Source: Tabrizicola aquatica (GTDB lineage: Bacteria > Pseudomonadota > Alphaproteobacteria > Rhodobacterales > Rhodobacteraceae). Taken from it: a DNA stretch of 64,000 nt. Within the stretch, counting starts at the first letter, position 1, and each line of letters begins with the position of its first letter. The translations under genes and the position numbers were made by a program. This document shows positions 55,072 through 64,000 of the stretch, piece by piece. Under the pieces are notes generated by a model. That model worked only from the letters and a program-made list of their open reading frames with translations. It was not told the DNA's origin and did no database searches. The stretch lies in contig NZ_PJON01000002.1 in assembly GCF_002900975.1 (NCBI RefSeq), positions 372,001 through 436,000 of the forward strand, given 5' to 3'.

Positions 55072-56993
55072 AGAAGGCTTTCCGCGACGCCTATAACCGG
55101 GAACTGGCCATCCTGAAGGAGCGCGCGGCAGATTTCGCCGCCGAGTATCCCGGCCTGGCCGACCGGCTTGGCGGGTTGATGCAGGAAAACCTGGACCCGT
55201 CGATCGCGGGTCTTCTGGAAGGGTCCGCCTTCCTGGCCGCGCGGGTCCAGGTGAAGATGGACGAGGAGTTCCGCACCTTCACGCGTGAGCTTCTGGACCA
55301 GATCTTTCCCGACATGCTGCGGCCGGTCCCCAGTGCGATGCTGGTGCAGGCCACTGCGCCCGCCGGCGTTCGCGATCTGGCACAGGGGCTGGTCTTTGAA
55401 GCGGGCGAGTATCTGGACGCCTTCTTCAATGATTCCGACAAGCGGGTCAGCTGCCGCTATCGGTTGGCCGAGCCCCTGGCGCTGTGGCCGCTGGAGCTGT
55501 CGCGCCTGCGCTATCACGCTGCCCCAGCCACCCTGGGCGCGCTGGGTCAGGATGTGGCCCAAGGCACCAAAGCGGGGCTGGAGATCGAGTTGACCCGGAT
55601 CGGGGTGGCTGTCGGCGGCGCCTCTGGTCTGCTGTCCGACCTGGCGCTTGACGAGTTGCCGTTGCACTTCACCGGTCCGCTGGCCGACGCAGTGCAGCTT
55701 TACGAACAGGTCCACGCGGGGCTGGTCCGCGCCTCGCTTCGGTATGAGGACAAGAACGGCGATCCGGTCTTTCTGCGCCTAGCGCCCGACAGCCTGCAAC
55801 AGATCGGCTTCGACGCCGCACCGCCGCTGTTGCCGCATTCGGGCGCGCTGTTCAGCGGCTTTGCCCTGCTGCGGGACGCCTTCACCTTTCCGCGCCGTTA
55901 TCTGGGGTTCCGGCTGACCGGCCTGCGCCAGGCCCTGCGGCGCATCCGGTCGGCCCGCGCCCAGCTGATCCTGGAGTTCGACAGCTCGAACGCCAACCTC
56001 GCCGCCCGCCTGGACGCGTCGCATGTCCGGCTGCACTGCGCGGCGGCGGTGAACCTGTTCGAAGAGTTCTCCAGCCAGGTGCGCATGGACAACCGGCGCG
56101 CCGAGTTCGTGGTGACGCCGGACGCAAGCCCCGCAACGCATTATGAAATCTATAGCCTGACCGAGGTTTACGCCCATTACCGGGGCAATCAGAACAAGGT
56201 CGAGGTGTTGCCCCTCTATGCCACGCCCGGCGACGGCATCGACCCACGGCAGGCCATGTACTACACGACGCGGCAGAAGCCCCGTCGCCTTAGCCCGCAA
56301 GAGGCCCGCTTTGGTGCCTCGCGCTATCGCTATCGCGGGACCGAGACGTTCATCTCGGTCTATGAACCCGAGGGGCAAGAGCAGGCGCAACGTTTGCAGG
56401 TGAAGGCGTTGTGCTCGAACCGGCACCTGCCGGAATACCTGCCCATCGCCCAGGCCAAGGAACTATTCGCGCTTTGCCAGGACCAGACGGTGACCCTGTC
56501 CTGCGTCGCCGGCCCGACCGCCCCGCGCGAGTCGGCGCTGGATGCGGAACCTCGGGGCGGGCAGATGTCCGGCACGGGCGATGTGCACTGGCGGCTGATC
56601 AGTTTCCTGTCGCTGTCCTTTCACGGGCTGCTGAACGACCGCGCCGGCAAGGGGGCCGCGCCGCTGCGCGAGTTGCTGCGCATGTTCATCAGCCTGTCGG
56701 ACACGATCAGCGACACGCAGATCGACGGCCTGCGCGCGGTCGAGACGCGGCCCATCGTGCGGACCTTGCGCTATGACGATGGGTTTCACCCTGCACGCGG
56801 GATCGAGGTGCGCCTGATCTTTGACGAGGATGAATTCGAAGGCTCGGGCATCATGCTGCTGGGCGCGGTGATCGACCGCTTTCTGGCTGAATATGCTGCG
56901 GTGAACTCGTTCACCCAATGTGTCATCGTCTCGATCCAGCGCGGGACGATCAAGACCTGGCCACCCCGGTCCGGGACGGGGCCGCTGCTATGA
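55068..56993 (+). CDS. tssF: Type VI baseplate protein TssF
   Basis: This 641-residue protein has TssF hallmarks: YNRELAILKERAADFAAEYP near the start, LLEGSAFLAARVQVKMDEEF, LDQIFPDMLRPVPSAM, PLYATPGDGI and RGIEVRLIFDEDEFEGSG near the end. It forms the baseplate wedge with TssG. It overlaps tssE by four bases and tssG by four bases. Confidence 0.96.
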   Translation: MKKAFRDAYNRELAILKERAADFAAEYPGLADRLGGLMQENLDPSIAGLLEGSAFLAARVQVKMDEEFRTFTRELLDQIFPDMLRPVPSAMLVQATAPAGVRDLAQGLVFEAGEYLDAFFNDSDKRVSCRYRLAEPLALWPLELSRLRYHAAPATLGALGQDVAQGTKAGLEIELTRIGVAVGGASGLLSDLALDELPLHFTGPLADAVQLYEQVHAGLVRASLRYEDKNGDPVFLRLAPDSLQQIGFDAAPPLLPHSGALFSGFALLRDAFTFPRRYLGFRLTGLRQALRRIRSARAQLILEFDSSNANLAARLDASHVRLHCAAAVNLFEEFSSQVRMDNRRAEFVVTPDASPATHYEIYSLTEVYAHYRGNQNKVEVLPLYATPGDGIDPRQAMYYTTRQKPRRLSPQEARFGASRYRYRGTETFISVYEPEGQEQAQRLQVKALCSNRHLPEYLPIAQAKELFALCQDQTVTLSCVAGPTAPRESALDAEPRGGQMSGTGDVHWRLISFLSLSFHGLLNDRAGKGAAPLRELLRMFISLSDTISDTQIDGLRAVETRPIVRTLRYDDGFHPARGIEVRLIFDEDEFEGSGIMLLGAVIDRFLAEYAAVNSFTQCVIVSIQRGTIKTWPPRSGTGPLL

Positions 56994-57955
56994 ACGAGGA
57001 CGCTATGCCCGGCTTTCTGGCCCTGCTGCGCCAGTTGGAGCGGACGGCACCCGACAAGCCGCGGATCGGTCGGGCCGAACGGACGCGGGACGAGGTCGCG
57101 GCCCTGGGGCAGGACCCGTTCCTGACCTTTCCCGATGCCGAACTGACCGAGGCGCGGCTCGACCTGTCGCCGCCCCGGGTGCGGCCCCGCGTGATGGGCT
57201 TTTACGGCCCGCAAGGGGCGCTGCCGCTGACCCTGACCGAAGAGGTGCTGGGCTGGGTCGAAGCCGGCGACCGGGCCTTTGTCGATTTCACCGACATCTT
57301 CGCGACCCGGTTCATCGGCCTTCTGTTCCGCGCCTGGTCCGACGCCCGCGCGATTGGCCAGTTCGACCATCCTGACGACCGCTTTCAGAAGTATCTGCTG
57401 TCCTTTGCTGGGCTGGGCACCCCGGCATTTCGCGACCAGTCCGACACGGTGGACACGCTGCGCCTGCGCAACATCGGGTTGTTCGTCGGCCGCGTCCGAA
57501 GCCCGGTTCGCTTGCGGCAGATGCTGGAGCTTCACCTCAAGGCCGACGTCTCGATCGAGGAAATGGTTCCCGCCTGGATGGAGTTCGAGCCGGACAGTCT
57601 AAGCCGCTTGGGGATGCAGGGCTCAACTCTGGGGCAGAATATCCACCTTGGCCGCCGCATCCTCTCGATCGGCGAAAAGATCCGCATCCACATCCGCGCC
57701 GCCACGCTGGAAAGCTATCGCCGCTTCCTTCCGGGGGGGCCGGACCACACGCAAGTCAAGACTGTGGTGCAAAGCTATCTTGGGATGGCCTTCGAAGTCG
57801 ACGTCGCGCTGTGGTTGCCCCAGCGCGAGGTCGAGCCGACGGTGATGGGCAAATCCGGCCAACTTGGCTGGATGGCCTGCGTTGCCCCGCCGGGCGAGGG
57901 CGAGGGGTTTGTCAAGGGCACGAATTTCCGGCTGGCTCTGGCCGAGGTAGCCTGA
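56990..57955 (+). CDS. tssG: Type VI baseplate protein TssG
   Basis: The ATG at 56990 makes an ATGA overlap with the tssF stop and gives 321 residues (MNEDAMPGFLALLRQLERTA). Conserved pieces are VMGFYGPQGALPLTLTEEVL, FVDFTDIFATRFIGLLFRAW and LGQNIHLGRRILSIGEKIRI. TssG partners TssF in the baseplate. It is followed 12 bases later by clpV. Confidence 0.95.
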   Translation: MNEDAMPGFLALLRQLERTAPDKPRIGRAERTRDEVAALGQDPFLTFPDAELTEARLDLSPPRVRPRVMGFYGPQGALPLTLTEEVLGWVEAGDRAFVDFTDIFATRFIGLLFRAWSDARAIGQFDHPDDRFQKYLLSFAGLGTPAFRDQSDTVDTLRLRNIGLFVGRVRSPVRLRQMLELHLKADVSIEEMVPAWMEFEPDSLSRLGMQGSTLGQNIHLGRRILSIGEKIRIHIRAATLESYRRFLPGGPDHTQVKTVVQSYLGMAFEVDVALWLPQREVEPTVMGKSGQLGWMACVAPPGEGEGFVKGTNFRLALAEVA

Positions 57956-57967
57956 CAGGAGTTATGA

Positions 57968-60574
57968 ATGACCGAGATTTCCATCGAGAAATACGCCGGC
58001 AAGCTGAATCGCGCGGGCTATGATGCCTTCCTGCAGGCCATGCGCCACGCGCGGGGCGAGCGGAACCGAAATGTCGAGTTGTCGCATTTCCTGTTCCACG
58101 CCTTGTCGAACCAGAATGCGGATATCGCCGTCACTCTGGCCGCGCTGAACCTGGACCGGGGGGCGGCGCTGAAGGATCTGGACCGCGCGGTCGGGAACCT
58201 GGACAAGAACGTCACCGAAGGCCCCGGCATTTCCGAACACCTGGGCGATGCGCTGAACCATGCCTGGACCTATGCCACCCTGTTCTTTGGCGAGGTGCAG
58301 ATCCGCACTGGGCATATCCTGCTGGCGCTGCTGAACGACCAGAACCTGCGCCGCGCCCTCATGCGCGCCTCGCCGGTGTTCGAGGCGATCTCGGCCGACC
58401 AGCTGGCGCGAGAGGCCCGGACGCTTTGGGCCGACAGCGAAGAAGACGACATGCGGCCGATGGATGGCTCGGGCCTGACCGCGCCGGATGCCACGGGCGC
58501 GGCCCCCAGCGGCAACAGCCCGCTGGGCCGGTTCGCCAAGGACATGACGGCGGCGGCGGGCACGATGGACCCGATCAAGGGCCGCGACGACGAAATCCGC
58601 CAGATTATCGACGTCCTGTTGCGCCGTCGCCAGAACAACCCGATCCTGACGGGCGAGGCTGGCGTGGGCAAGACCGCCGTGGTCGAAGGCTTTGCCCAGC
58701 GCCTGGCTGCCGGGGACGTGCCGCCCAAGCTGAAGGGCACCCGGCTGTACGAGCTGGATATCCAGGCCATGCAGGCGGGGGCGGCGATGAAGGGTGAATT
58801 TGAACAACGCCTGAAATCGGTGATTGATGAGGTGCAGGCCTCGCCCGTCCCGATCATCCTGTTCATCGACGAGGCGCATACCCTGATCGGAGCCGGGGGT
58901 GCTGCGGGCACGGGCGATGCGGCAAACCTGCTGAAACCGGCGTTGGCGCGGGGCACCCTGAGGACCATCGCAGCGACGACATGGTCGGAATACGCCAAGT
59001 ATTTCGAAAAAGACCCCGCACTGACCCGCCGTTTCCAGCCGGTGATGGTCGACGAACCGGACACCGCCCGCTGCTGTTATATGCTGCGCGGCATCCTTGG
59101 GCCGATGGAGGCGCACCACCAGGTCCGCATCTCGGACGAGGCGATTGTCGCTGCCGTGACCCTGTCAGCGCGGTATATCCCGGCCCGGCAATTGCCCGAC
59201 AAGGCCGTGTCCCTGCTGGATACCGCCTGCGCCCGCGTCGCCGTCAGCCAGGCCGCAATCCCCGCCCGCATCGCCGACCTGCAACAGAAGATCGCCGCGC
59301 TGGAGACCGAGATCGCCGCAAAGGAGGCCGAGCGCGACCTGGGCGACACGGACGAGGAGCGGATCACCGAGGCCCGCGCCGAAGTGGCTGCCACTCAGGC
59401 GGAACTGGAAAGCTTCCAGCAGAAGTATGAGGCGGAGAAGGCCGTCGTCGACAAGATCCTTGCCCTGCGCGCTGTTGCGGACAAGGACGATGCCACCCGC
59501 GACGATCTGAAATCGGCGATGACCATGCTGGAGGCGACGCATCCCGACGACCGCATGGTCTATGCCCATGTCGATGCGCAGGCGGTGGCCTCGGTCATCT
59601 CGGACTGGACCGGGATTCCGGCCGGGCGGATGATGCAGGACGAGTTGCAGTCGATCCTGCAGCTTGCCGACCACCTGAAGGAACGCGTGGTCGGCCAAGA
59701 CCACGGGTTGACCGCCATTGCCAAGCGCATCCAGACCGCCCGCGCAGGCCTTGGGAACCCGGAAAAGCCCATCGGTGTGTTCATGCTGTGCGGTCCCTCG
59801 GGCGTCGGCAAGACCGAGACCGCGCTGGCGCTGGCCGAGGCGCTGTATGGCGGGGAACAGAACGTCATCCCGATCAACATGTCGGAGTTCCAGGAGGCGC
59901 ATTCCGTCTCGCTTCTGAAAGGCGCGCCGCCCGGCTATGTCGGCTATGGCGAGGGTGGCAGGCTGACCGAGGCGGTGCGCCGCAAACCCTATTCGGTCGT
60001 CCTCTTGGACGAGATCGAAAAGGCCCACCCCGATGTGCATGAACTGTTCTTCCAGGTCTTCGACAAGGGCGTGATGGAGGACGGCAACGGCCGTCGCATC
60101 AACTTTCGAAACACGCTGATCCTGCTGACCTCGAACGTCGGAACGGACGTGATCATGGAGATGGCCGAAGGCGGCAAGACGATCCCTGATCTGGACGAGG
60201 TCGATGCCGGGTTGAAGCCGTTCCTGCTGGATGTCTTTCCGCCCGCGCTGTTGGGCCGTCTGGTCGTGATCCCGTATTTCCCGCTGGGGCCGGATGTGTT
60301 GCGCAGCATCACCCGGCTGAAACTGGGGTCGGTCGGTCGCCGCCTACGCGAGGCGCATGGCGCGGTCTTCGACTACTCGGACAAGGTTCTGGACCATATC
60401 GTGGACCAGTGCCGCGACCCCGACAGCGGTGGCCGGATGATCGACAACATCATCACCAATTCGCTTCTGCCTGACTTGTCGCGCCAGGTTCTAGGCCGCA
60501 TGGTTTCAGGCGACGATATCACCCGCGTCCACGTCGAGATCGACGAGGGCGCATTCCGTTACGACCTTGCCTGA
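57968..60574 (+). CDS. clpV: Type VI sheath-recycling AAA+ ATPase TssH (ClpV)
   Basis: This 868-residue ClpV has an N-terminal Clp domain (about 1-160) and two AAA+ modules. Module one has Walker A GEAGVGKT at 229-236 and Walker B IILFIDEAHTLIGAG. Module two has Walker A GPSGVGKT (about 608-616) and VVLLDEIEKAHPDVHELF. The coiled-coil middle region lies between them. ClpV disassembles contracted TssBC sheaths so that subunits can be reused. CAGGAG lies before the ATG. It is near the end of the T6SS operon; a small EF-hand protein gene follows 35 bases later. Confidence 0.97.
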   Translation: MTEISIEKYAGKLNRAGYDAFLQAMRHARGERNRNVELSHFLFHALSNQNADIAVTLAALNLDRGAALKDLDRAVGNLDKNVTEGPGISEHLGDALNHAWTYATLFFGEVQIRTGHILLALLNDQNLRRALMRASPVFEAISADQLAREARTLWADSEEDDMRPMDGSGLTAPDATGAAPSGNSPLGRFAKDMTAAAGTMDPIKGRDDEIRQIIDVLLRRRQNNPILTGEAGVGKTAVVEGFAQRLAAGDVPPKLKGTRLYELDIQAMQAGAAMKGEFEQRLKSVIDEVQASPVPIILFIDEAHTLIGAGGAAGTGDAANLLKPALARGTLRTIAATTWSEYAKYFEKDPALTRRFQPVMVDEPDTARCCYMLRGILGPMEAHHQVRISDEAIVAAVTLSARYIPARQLPDKAVSLLDTACARVAVSQAAIPARIADLQQKIAALETEIAAKEAERDLGDTDEERITEARAEVAATQAELESFQQKYEAEKAVVDKILALRAVADKDDATRDDLKSAMTMLEATHPDDRMVYAHVDAQAVASVISDWTGIPAGRMMQDELQSILQLADHLKERVVGQDHGLTAIAKRIQTARAGLGNPEKPIGVFMLCGPSGVGKTETALALAEALYGGEQNVIPINMSEFQEAHSVSLLKGAPPGYVGYGEGGRLTEAVRRKPYSVVLLDEIEKAHPDVHELFFQVFDKGVMEDGNGRRINFRNTLILLTSNVGTDVIMEMAEGGKTIPDLDEVDAGLKPFLLDVFPPALLGRLVVIPYFPLGPDVLRSITRLKLGSVGRRLREAHGAVFDYSDKVLDHIVDQCRDPDSGGRMIDNIITNSLLPDLSRQVLGRMVSGDDITRVHVEIDEGAFRYDLA

Positions 60575-60609
60575 CACAAGACCTGTATTTTAAAGCAAAG
60601 GACTGACCC

Positions 60610-61068
60610 ATGGACTGGATTCTCGTCACCCGCTTCAACAAGGCCATCGGGGCCATCGGCTTCATCGGCGATACCGCCGCGACCGTGGTGGCCTTCTACG
60701 ACGACAAGGACGCCAACAAGGACGGCAACGTCTCGGCCGGTGAATGGCTCGCCTTCAAGGCAGGTGGCATGGTCGGGGTGAAAATGAACGGCATGAACGT
60801 GGCCGAAGTGGCGATGCAGGCCCGCGGCAACCCGATGATCATGGAGCGCGATCCGGGGTTCTACCAGACCTCGGCGCAGATCTTCGTCAACTTCGCCCAT
60901 TCGATGACGATGGAGGCGTTCTACAAGCTGTACTTCTCCAAGGGCGTGTCGGCGGTCGGGTCGGGTATCGCCCAGACCATCACCTCCAGCATGATCAAAC
61001 AGATGGTCATCAAGAAGGGCTTCGAGAAGGCCGTGAAAGAGGCGTTCCAATCCGCCGTCGGCGTGTGA
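60610..61068 (+). CDS. Small EF-hand-containing protein downstream of clpV
   Basis: This 152-residue protein has a perfect EF-hand calcium loop, DANKDGNVSAGE at about residues 34-45 (Asp, Asn, Asp, Gly, Val, Glu at the ligand positions). It also has hydrophobic stretches near residues 11-30 and 108-150. No signal peptide is clear. AAAGGA lies just before the ATG, so it is well translated. Its place as the last gene of the T6SS operon makes it a candidate effector, adaptor or regulator. I do not recognise the family, and no VgrG or PAAR is near. Confidence 0.75.
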   Translation: MDWILVTRFNKAIGAIGFIGDTAATVVAFYDDKDANKDGNVSAGEWLAFKAGGMVGVKMNGMNVAEVAMQARGNPMIMERDPGFYQTSAQIFVNFAHSMTMEAFYKLYFSKGVSAVGSGIAQTITSSMIKQMVIKKGFEKAVKEAFQSAVGV

Positions 61069-61114
61069 CCTTTGCGGGCCCGGCAGGTTCCGGGCCCGTT
61101 TCCACCTTGGCCCG

Positions 61115-63382
61115 TCAGCCCTGTGCCAGGATCGTGTCGACCAGCGCCATATAGGCCCGGTCCTCCTCGGACAGGACAGCCACCGCGACGGCGCCCTTGC
61201 TGCCCGACATCTTGGCATCTGCCCAGGCGACCAGATCGCCCATGGTCTTGCCGGTCAGGAAGGGGTTCGCACTGACGACGCCCGCCCCCATCACGTCCAG
61301 AACGGACTTTGTCGGGTCCGCCCGCAGTGCGACAACCGCGCCCTCGGACCCCAGGAAGTGCGCGAGATAAAGCCGCCCTGCCGTCGCCTCTAGCCCCCGG
61401 TCCCGCAGATAGGCTTCGCTTTCGCGGGCCAGGTTGGCGATCATCTCGCGCGAGAGTTCGGGGTTTGTCCGCAGCGCCAGCAACTCTTCGCGTCCCAGTG
61501 AGGCGACAAGGTCCGGCCGATAGGTCTGCATCATCCGCAACCAGGTGCCTTCGATGAATTGCCCCAGACCCACCGCCGTCGAACGGCTGTTCGCCGCATC
61601 CGCCTTGCCCGCGCTTTCGACATCGACGATCCGCGAGACCAGGGCGTCAATCGCCCCGCCGCTGGTGCCGCCGCCCATCGGGTCAACCGCCTTGCCGTCG
61701 ATCCGCAACTCGAAATGCAGGTGCGGCCCGGTCGAGCGGCCGGTGGTTCCGACATAGCCGATCAACTCGCCCGCCGTGACGCTGGCGCCGATCTGCAGGC
61801 CGTCCCGAAAGCCATCGAGGTGAGCATAGCGCGTCTGCCGCCCGCCCGGATGGTCGATGTAGATCACGTTGCCATAGGCCCCGCCGTCGCCCATCTGGAC
61901 CACGACACCGTCCGCCGCAGCCTGGACCGGGGTGCCGGTGGGTGCGCCCCAGTCCAGTCCGTCGTGGTTGCGCACCTGTTTCAGGATCGGGTGCGTCCGC
62001 GGCCCGAAGCCTGAGGTGACCGCCCCCGCCACCGGCATCACCAGACCATGGCCGATCCCCCCGCCCACCGCCGCGCGGGCGCCGGCGCAGCGATAGCCTT
62101 CGGCGGTGGGGTCGGGCACGATGTAGCAGTCCATCTTGCCAGAGGGGCCCGAGATTCCAGCGAAAAGGATCTGTCCCGCGCCAGCCTCGGGCGGGGGGGT
62201 GCTGGCGAACAGGACCGTGACCTGGTCGCCATCGGCCGCATAACGCTCCAGGTCATGGGTGCGTGACATGGTCACGATCAATTCGCCGACCAGCGTGGTG
62301 GACAGCCCGTTGCGAATCCCGGCCGAGTAGAGCGCGTCCAGCAGGCGGATATCCTTCGGTGCGGCTTCCGGGCGGACCTTGTCGCTGCGGGCAAGAAGGT
62401 CCTCGCCAATCCAGGGGTCGGCGCCAGTATCGAACCGGCCGGGACCGATCTGCGCCAGGGTGCCAAGATAGGTCTCGCCGCTGTACAGCGTCATCTGCAA
62501 AAGCGAGGTGCCGCGCACGTCCGGCTTCAATCGCAGAGCAACGAGGGTTCCGGCAGGCAGGGCTTCGGGGGTCGCCAGCAAGCGGGTGCTGGCGGCTGCG
62601 GCCTGGGCAGCCTCGGCATCGGCCAGGCCTGCCTCAACCAGAAGGGCGACCAGCGGCCGGTCAGTCTGCAACAGCGCGATCCGGTCACGGAACAGCTCCA
62701 ACCGCGCCGTGTCGCGCAGAAGATAGGCCACCGAAGTGGTGTTCTCGATCTGGGTCTCAACATAGGTGATGGTATCCTCACCCTCGCCGACCAGCTCTCC
62801 CCAACTGCCGGAATCGCCTTCGATGGTCACCAGATTGCCTGCCTCGGCCAATATCGCCGTGGGCTGCGATGGCTCGGTAGCAATTGCGCTGGCGCGGCTT
62901 GACTGGAAGAAGGCCAGCTCGGCCCGGGTCGAGGGGATGGTGGTGACCAGCTGGGTTTCCTTCACGACCAGCGCGTCCTGCAACAGGTTCAGGCCGGCCG
63001 GAGGCGGACCGGCGCGGTCTGCGGCGACCTCGGCAGGGGCGACCACCTCCTTGATCTTCGAGGCGTCGGTTTCAAAGTTCAGGATCAGGGGATCGCGCGG
63101 CAGATCAAGGAAGGGCAGTCGGACGGCATCAACCCCAGCCGATGCACTTTCGGCCACCTGGACCATCGAAAGCTGGTCGTCCCCTTCTGCAGCCGGGGTC
63201 GCTTCCTCGATCTCGGCGCTATCCAGCGGGCTGTCAGCCTGGGGCCACAGCAGGTAACCCACCGCCAGCACCAGGCACAGACCGCCAACGGCGGGTACGG
63301 CCAGCCGCAGCTTGCGGGTGCGCTGCCGCGACCGCGCCCGGCTGGCGGCTTGCTGGAACCTGGGGTCTTTCTCCAGTTGCAT
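61115..63382 (-). CDS. Membrane-anchored M23 peptidase fused to lytic transglycosylase-like domain
   Basis: This 755-residue protein has one N-terminal membrane helix (LRLAVPAVGGLCLVLAVGYL). A long periplasmic region includes an MepM-like stretch (ALYSAGIRNGLSTTLVGELI, about 365-385). An M23/LytM metallopeptidase domain follows, with NHDGLDWGAPTGTPV (His and Asp ligands) near 472 and HLHFELRIDG near 553. From about 575 there is a transglycosylase-like domain with VESAGKADAANS and TAVGLGQFIEGTWLRMM, where the Glu of ESAG is the expected catalytic acid. It could cut both cross-links and glycan strands. It is convergent with the T6SS operon, whose trans-envelope complex needs such remodelling. 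Confidence 0.85.
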   Translation of the reverse strand: MQLEKDPRFQQAASRARSRQRTRKLRLAVPAVGGLCLVLAVGYLLWPQADSPLDSAEIEEATPAAEGDDQLSMVQVAESASAGVDAVRLPFLDLPRDPLILNFETDASKIKEVVAPAEVAADRAGPPPAGLNLLQDALVVKETQLVTTIPSTRAELAFFQSSRASAIATEPSQPTAILAEAGNLVTIEGDSGSWGELVGEGEDTITYVETQIENTTSVAYLLRDTARLELFRDRIALLQTDRPLVALLVEAGLADAEAAQAAAASTRLLATPEALPAGTLVALRLKPDVRGTSLLQMTLYSGETYLGTLAQIGPGRFDTGADPWIGEDLLARSDKVRPEAAPKDIRLLDALYSAGIRNGLSTTLVGELIVTMSRTHDLERYAADGDQVTVLFASTPPPEAGAGQILFAGISGPSGKMDCYIVPDPTAEGYRCAGARAAVGGGIGHGLVMPVAGAVTSGFGPRTHPILKQVRNHDGLDWGAPTGTPVQAAADGVVVQMGDGGAYGNVIYIDHPGGRQTRYAHLDGFRDGLQIGASVTAGELIGYVGTTGRSTGPHLHFELRIDGKAVDPMGGGTSGGAIDALVSRIVDVESAGKADAANSRSTAVGLGQFIEGTWLRMMQTYRPDLVASLGREELLALRTNPELSREMIANLARESEAYLRDRGLEATAGRLYLAHFLGSEGAVVALRADPTKSVLDVMGAGVVSANPFLTGKTMGDLVAWADAKMSGSKGAVAVAVLSEEDRAYMALVDTILAQG

Positions 63383-63391
63383 CGCTGCGCC

Positions 63392-64000
63392 TCAGCGGAA
63401 GACCCCCCCAAGGGCCGAGTTCGAAAGCCCTCCAGAGGGCTGTGCCGGAGCCGGCGCTGGTGCGGGTGCGGGCGCAGGGGCGGCGCGCGCGGTCGATGGG
63501 GCGGGGTCGGCTGTCCGGGTCGTGGTCGTGCGGGCGGGGGCGGCCTCGGCCACTGGTGCGGGGCAGGCGACCTGGCCGGCCAGTACGATCTGGCGATACA
63601 GCGAGATATCGGGATCGCGGGTGACGGGGCTGAGGCCCGCCGTTTCGGCATAACGGTCGACCGCCCGCCGCGAGCCGTTGCCCCACTGGCCATCCACCGC
63701 AGCCGTATAGCAACCCGAGCGCTGCAATTCCGTCTGCAATGCCACGACCAGGCTTTCTGGCGGCGGATCAAGCCCGCCAGCCTGAACCAGAGTGCCGAAG
63801 AGGGCGGGATCTTCGGTGCGCAACGCCTCACGCGCGGCGAGGTCGTCGTAGGCGATCTGTGGAAGCTCTGGTTCGGGCTCTGGTTCCGGTTCGGGCGCGC
63901 GGATCAGGCCGACGATGATGGAGGGCTGCGGCATCCCGGCGGCGACGGGGATGGCAAGGATGTCCTCGTCGCGCAACGGACGGAATACAGCCGGCTCTGC
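63392..64000 (-). CDS. Peptidoglycan-binding-like C-terminal part of a larger protein, cut by the window edge
   Basis: The reverse frame is open from the window edge to a stop at 63392 and gives about 202 residues. A proline/glutamate repeat (PEPEPEPEPE) is followed by LQTELQRSGCYTAAVDGQWGNGSRRAVDRY, which looks like a peptidoglycan-binding or pseudo-repeat domain. The end is an Ala/Pro-rich tail with PAPAPAPAPA. No start was assigned, because the frame continues past the edge and no internal ATG is convincing. It lies nine bases from the M23/transglycosylase gene on the same strand, so they are probably co-transcribed. Confidence 0.55.
   Translation of the reverse strand, partial: AEPAVFRPLRDEDILAIPVAAGMPQPSIIVGLIRAPEPEPEPEPELPQIAYDDLAAREALRTEDPALFGTLVQAGGLDPPPESLVVALQTELQRSGCYTAAVDGQWGNGSRRAVDRYAETAGLSPVTRDPDISLYRQIVLAGQVACPAPVAEAAPARTTTTRTADPAPSTARAAPAPAPAPAPAPAQPSGGLSNSALGGVFR

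Overview
This window looks like chromosomal DNA of a GC-rich alphaproteobacterium of the Rhodobacterales (Rhodobacteraceae/Paracoccaceae type). The reasons are the block secB-dnaQ-coaE-aroE-maf facing hemJ-rho-mnmE-mnmG-rsmG-parA-parB, which is the replication-origin neighbourhood of many alphaproteobacteria, the ATGA-type overlaps between genes, and the family make-up (DUF900 lipoprotein, Tim44-like protein, FxsA, MltA). No tRNA, rRNA, CRISPR array, transposase or prophage gene was seen.

Region 1 (1-9.6 kb) is a sugar or sugar-acid uptake and catabolism locus. A five-gene operon read leftward encodes a periplasmic binding protein, a double ATPase, two permeases and an SMP-30-type lactonase. 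An SDR dehydrogenase and the start of a fumarylacetoacetate-hydrolase-like gene follow on the same strand, separated by an oppositely oriented DUF900 lipoprotein gene. Diverging from the transporter is a GAF histidine kinase/NarL-type regulator pair, with two operator-like dyads in the shared intergenic region. Region 2 (9.6-16.2 kb) is housekeeping: smr, mltA, a Tim44-like gene, fxsA, secB, dnaQ, coaE, aroE and maf. The maf-hemJ gap has several DnaA-box-like 9-mers and an AT-rich stretch and is the best oriC candidate. Region 3 (16.2-30.4 kb) holds hemJ, rho, mnmE, mnmG, rsmG, parA and parB, with two parS sites inside coding sequence, then hemW, rdgB, rph, hrcA, grpE and mutS.

Region 4 (30.7-34.4 kb) is a large autotransporter with near-identical 55-residue passenger repeats. 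Region 5 (34.5-61.1 kb) is a type VI secretion system: tssK, tssL (with an OmpA-like end), tssM, tagF, a PP2C phosphatase, a PpkA-type kinase, then DUF1036, DUF6931, fha, tssA, tssB, tssC, hcp, tssE, tssF, tssG, clpV and a small EF-hand protein. TssJ, VgrG and PAAR genes are not in the window.

An opposite-strand operon splits the T6SS cluster (44.6-47.9 kb). It encodes two small exported proteins, an ExbB-like channel, two different ExbD-like proteins (one lacking the canonical membrane Asp) and a TonB-like protein with the SxxxH signature. By eye, the C-terminal domain of that TonB-like protein matches the C-terminal periplasmic domain of the T6SS kinase next door. This is the most promising candidate for an undescribed system: a proton-motive-force-driven envelope module tied to T6SS threonine-phosphorylation signalling. 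Region 6 (61.1-64 kb) encodes a membrane-anchored fusion of an M23 endopeptidase with a lytic transglycosylase-like domain, and the end of a peptidoglycan-binding-like protein cut by the window edge.
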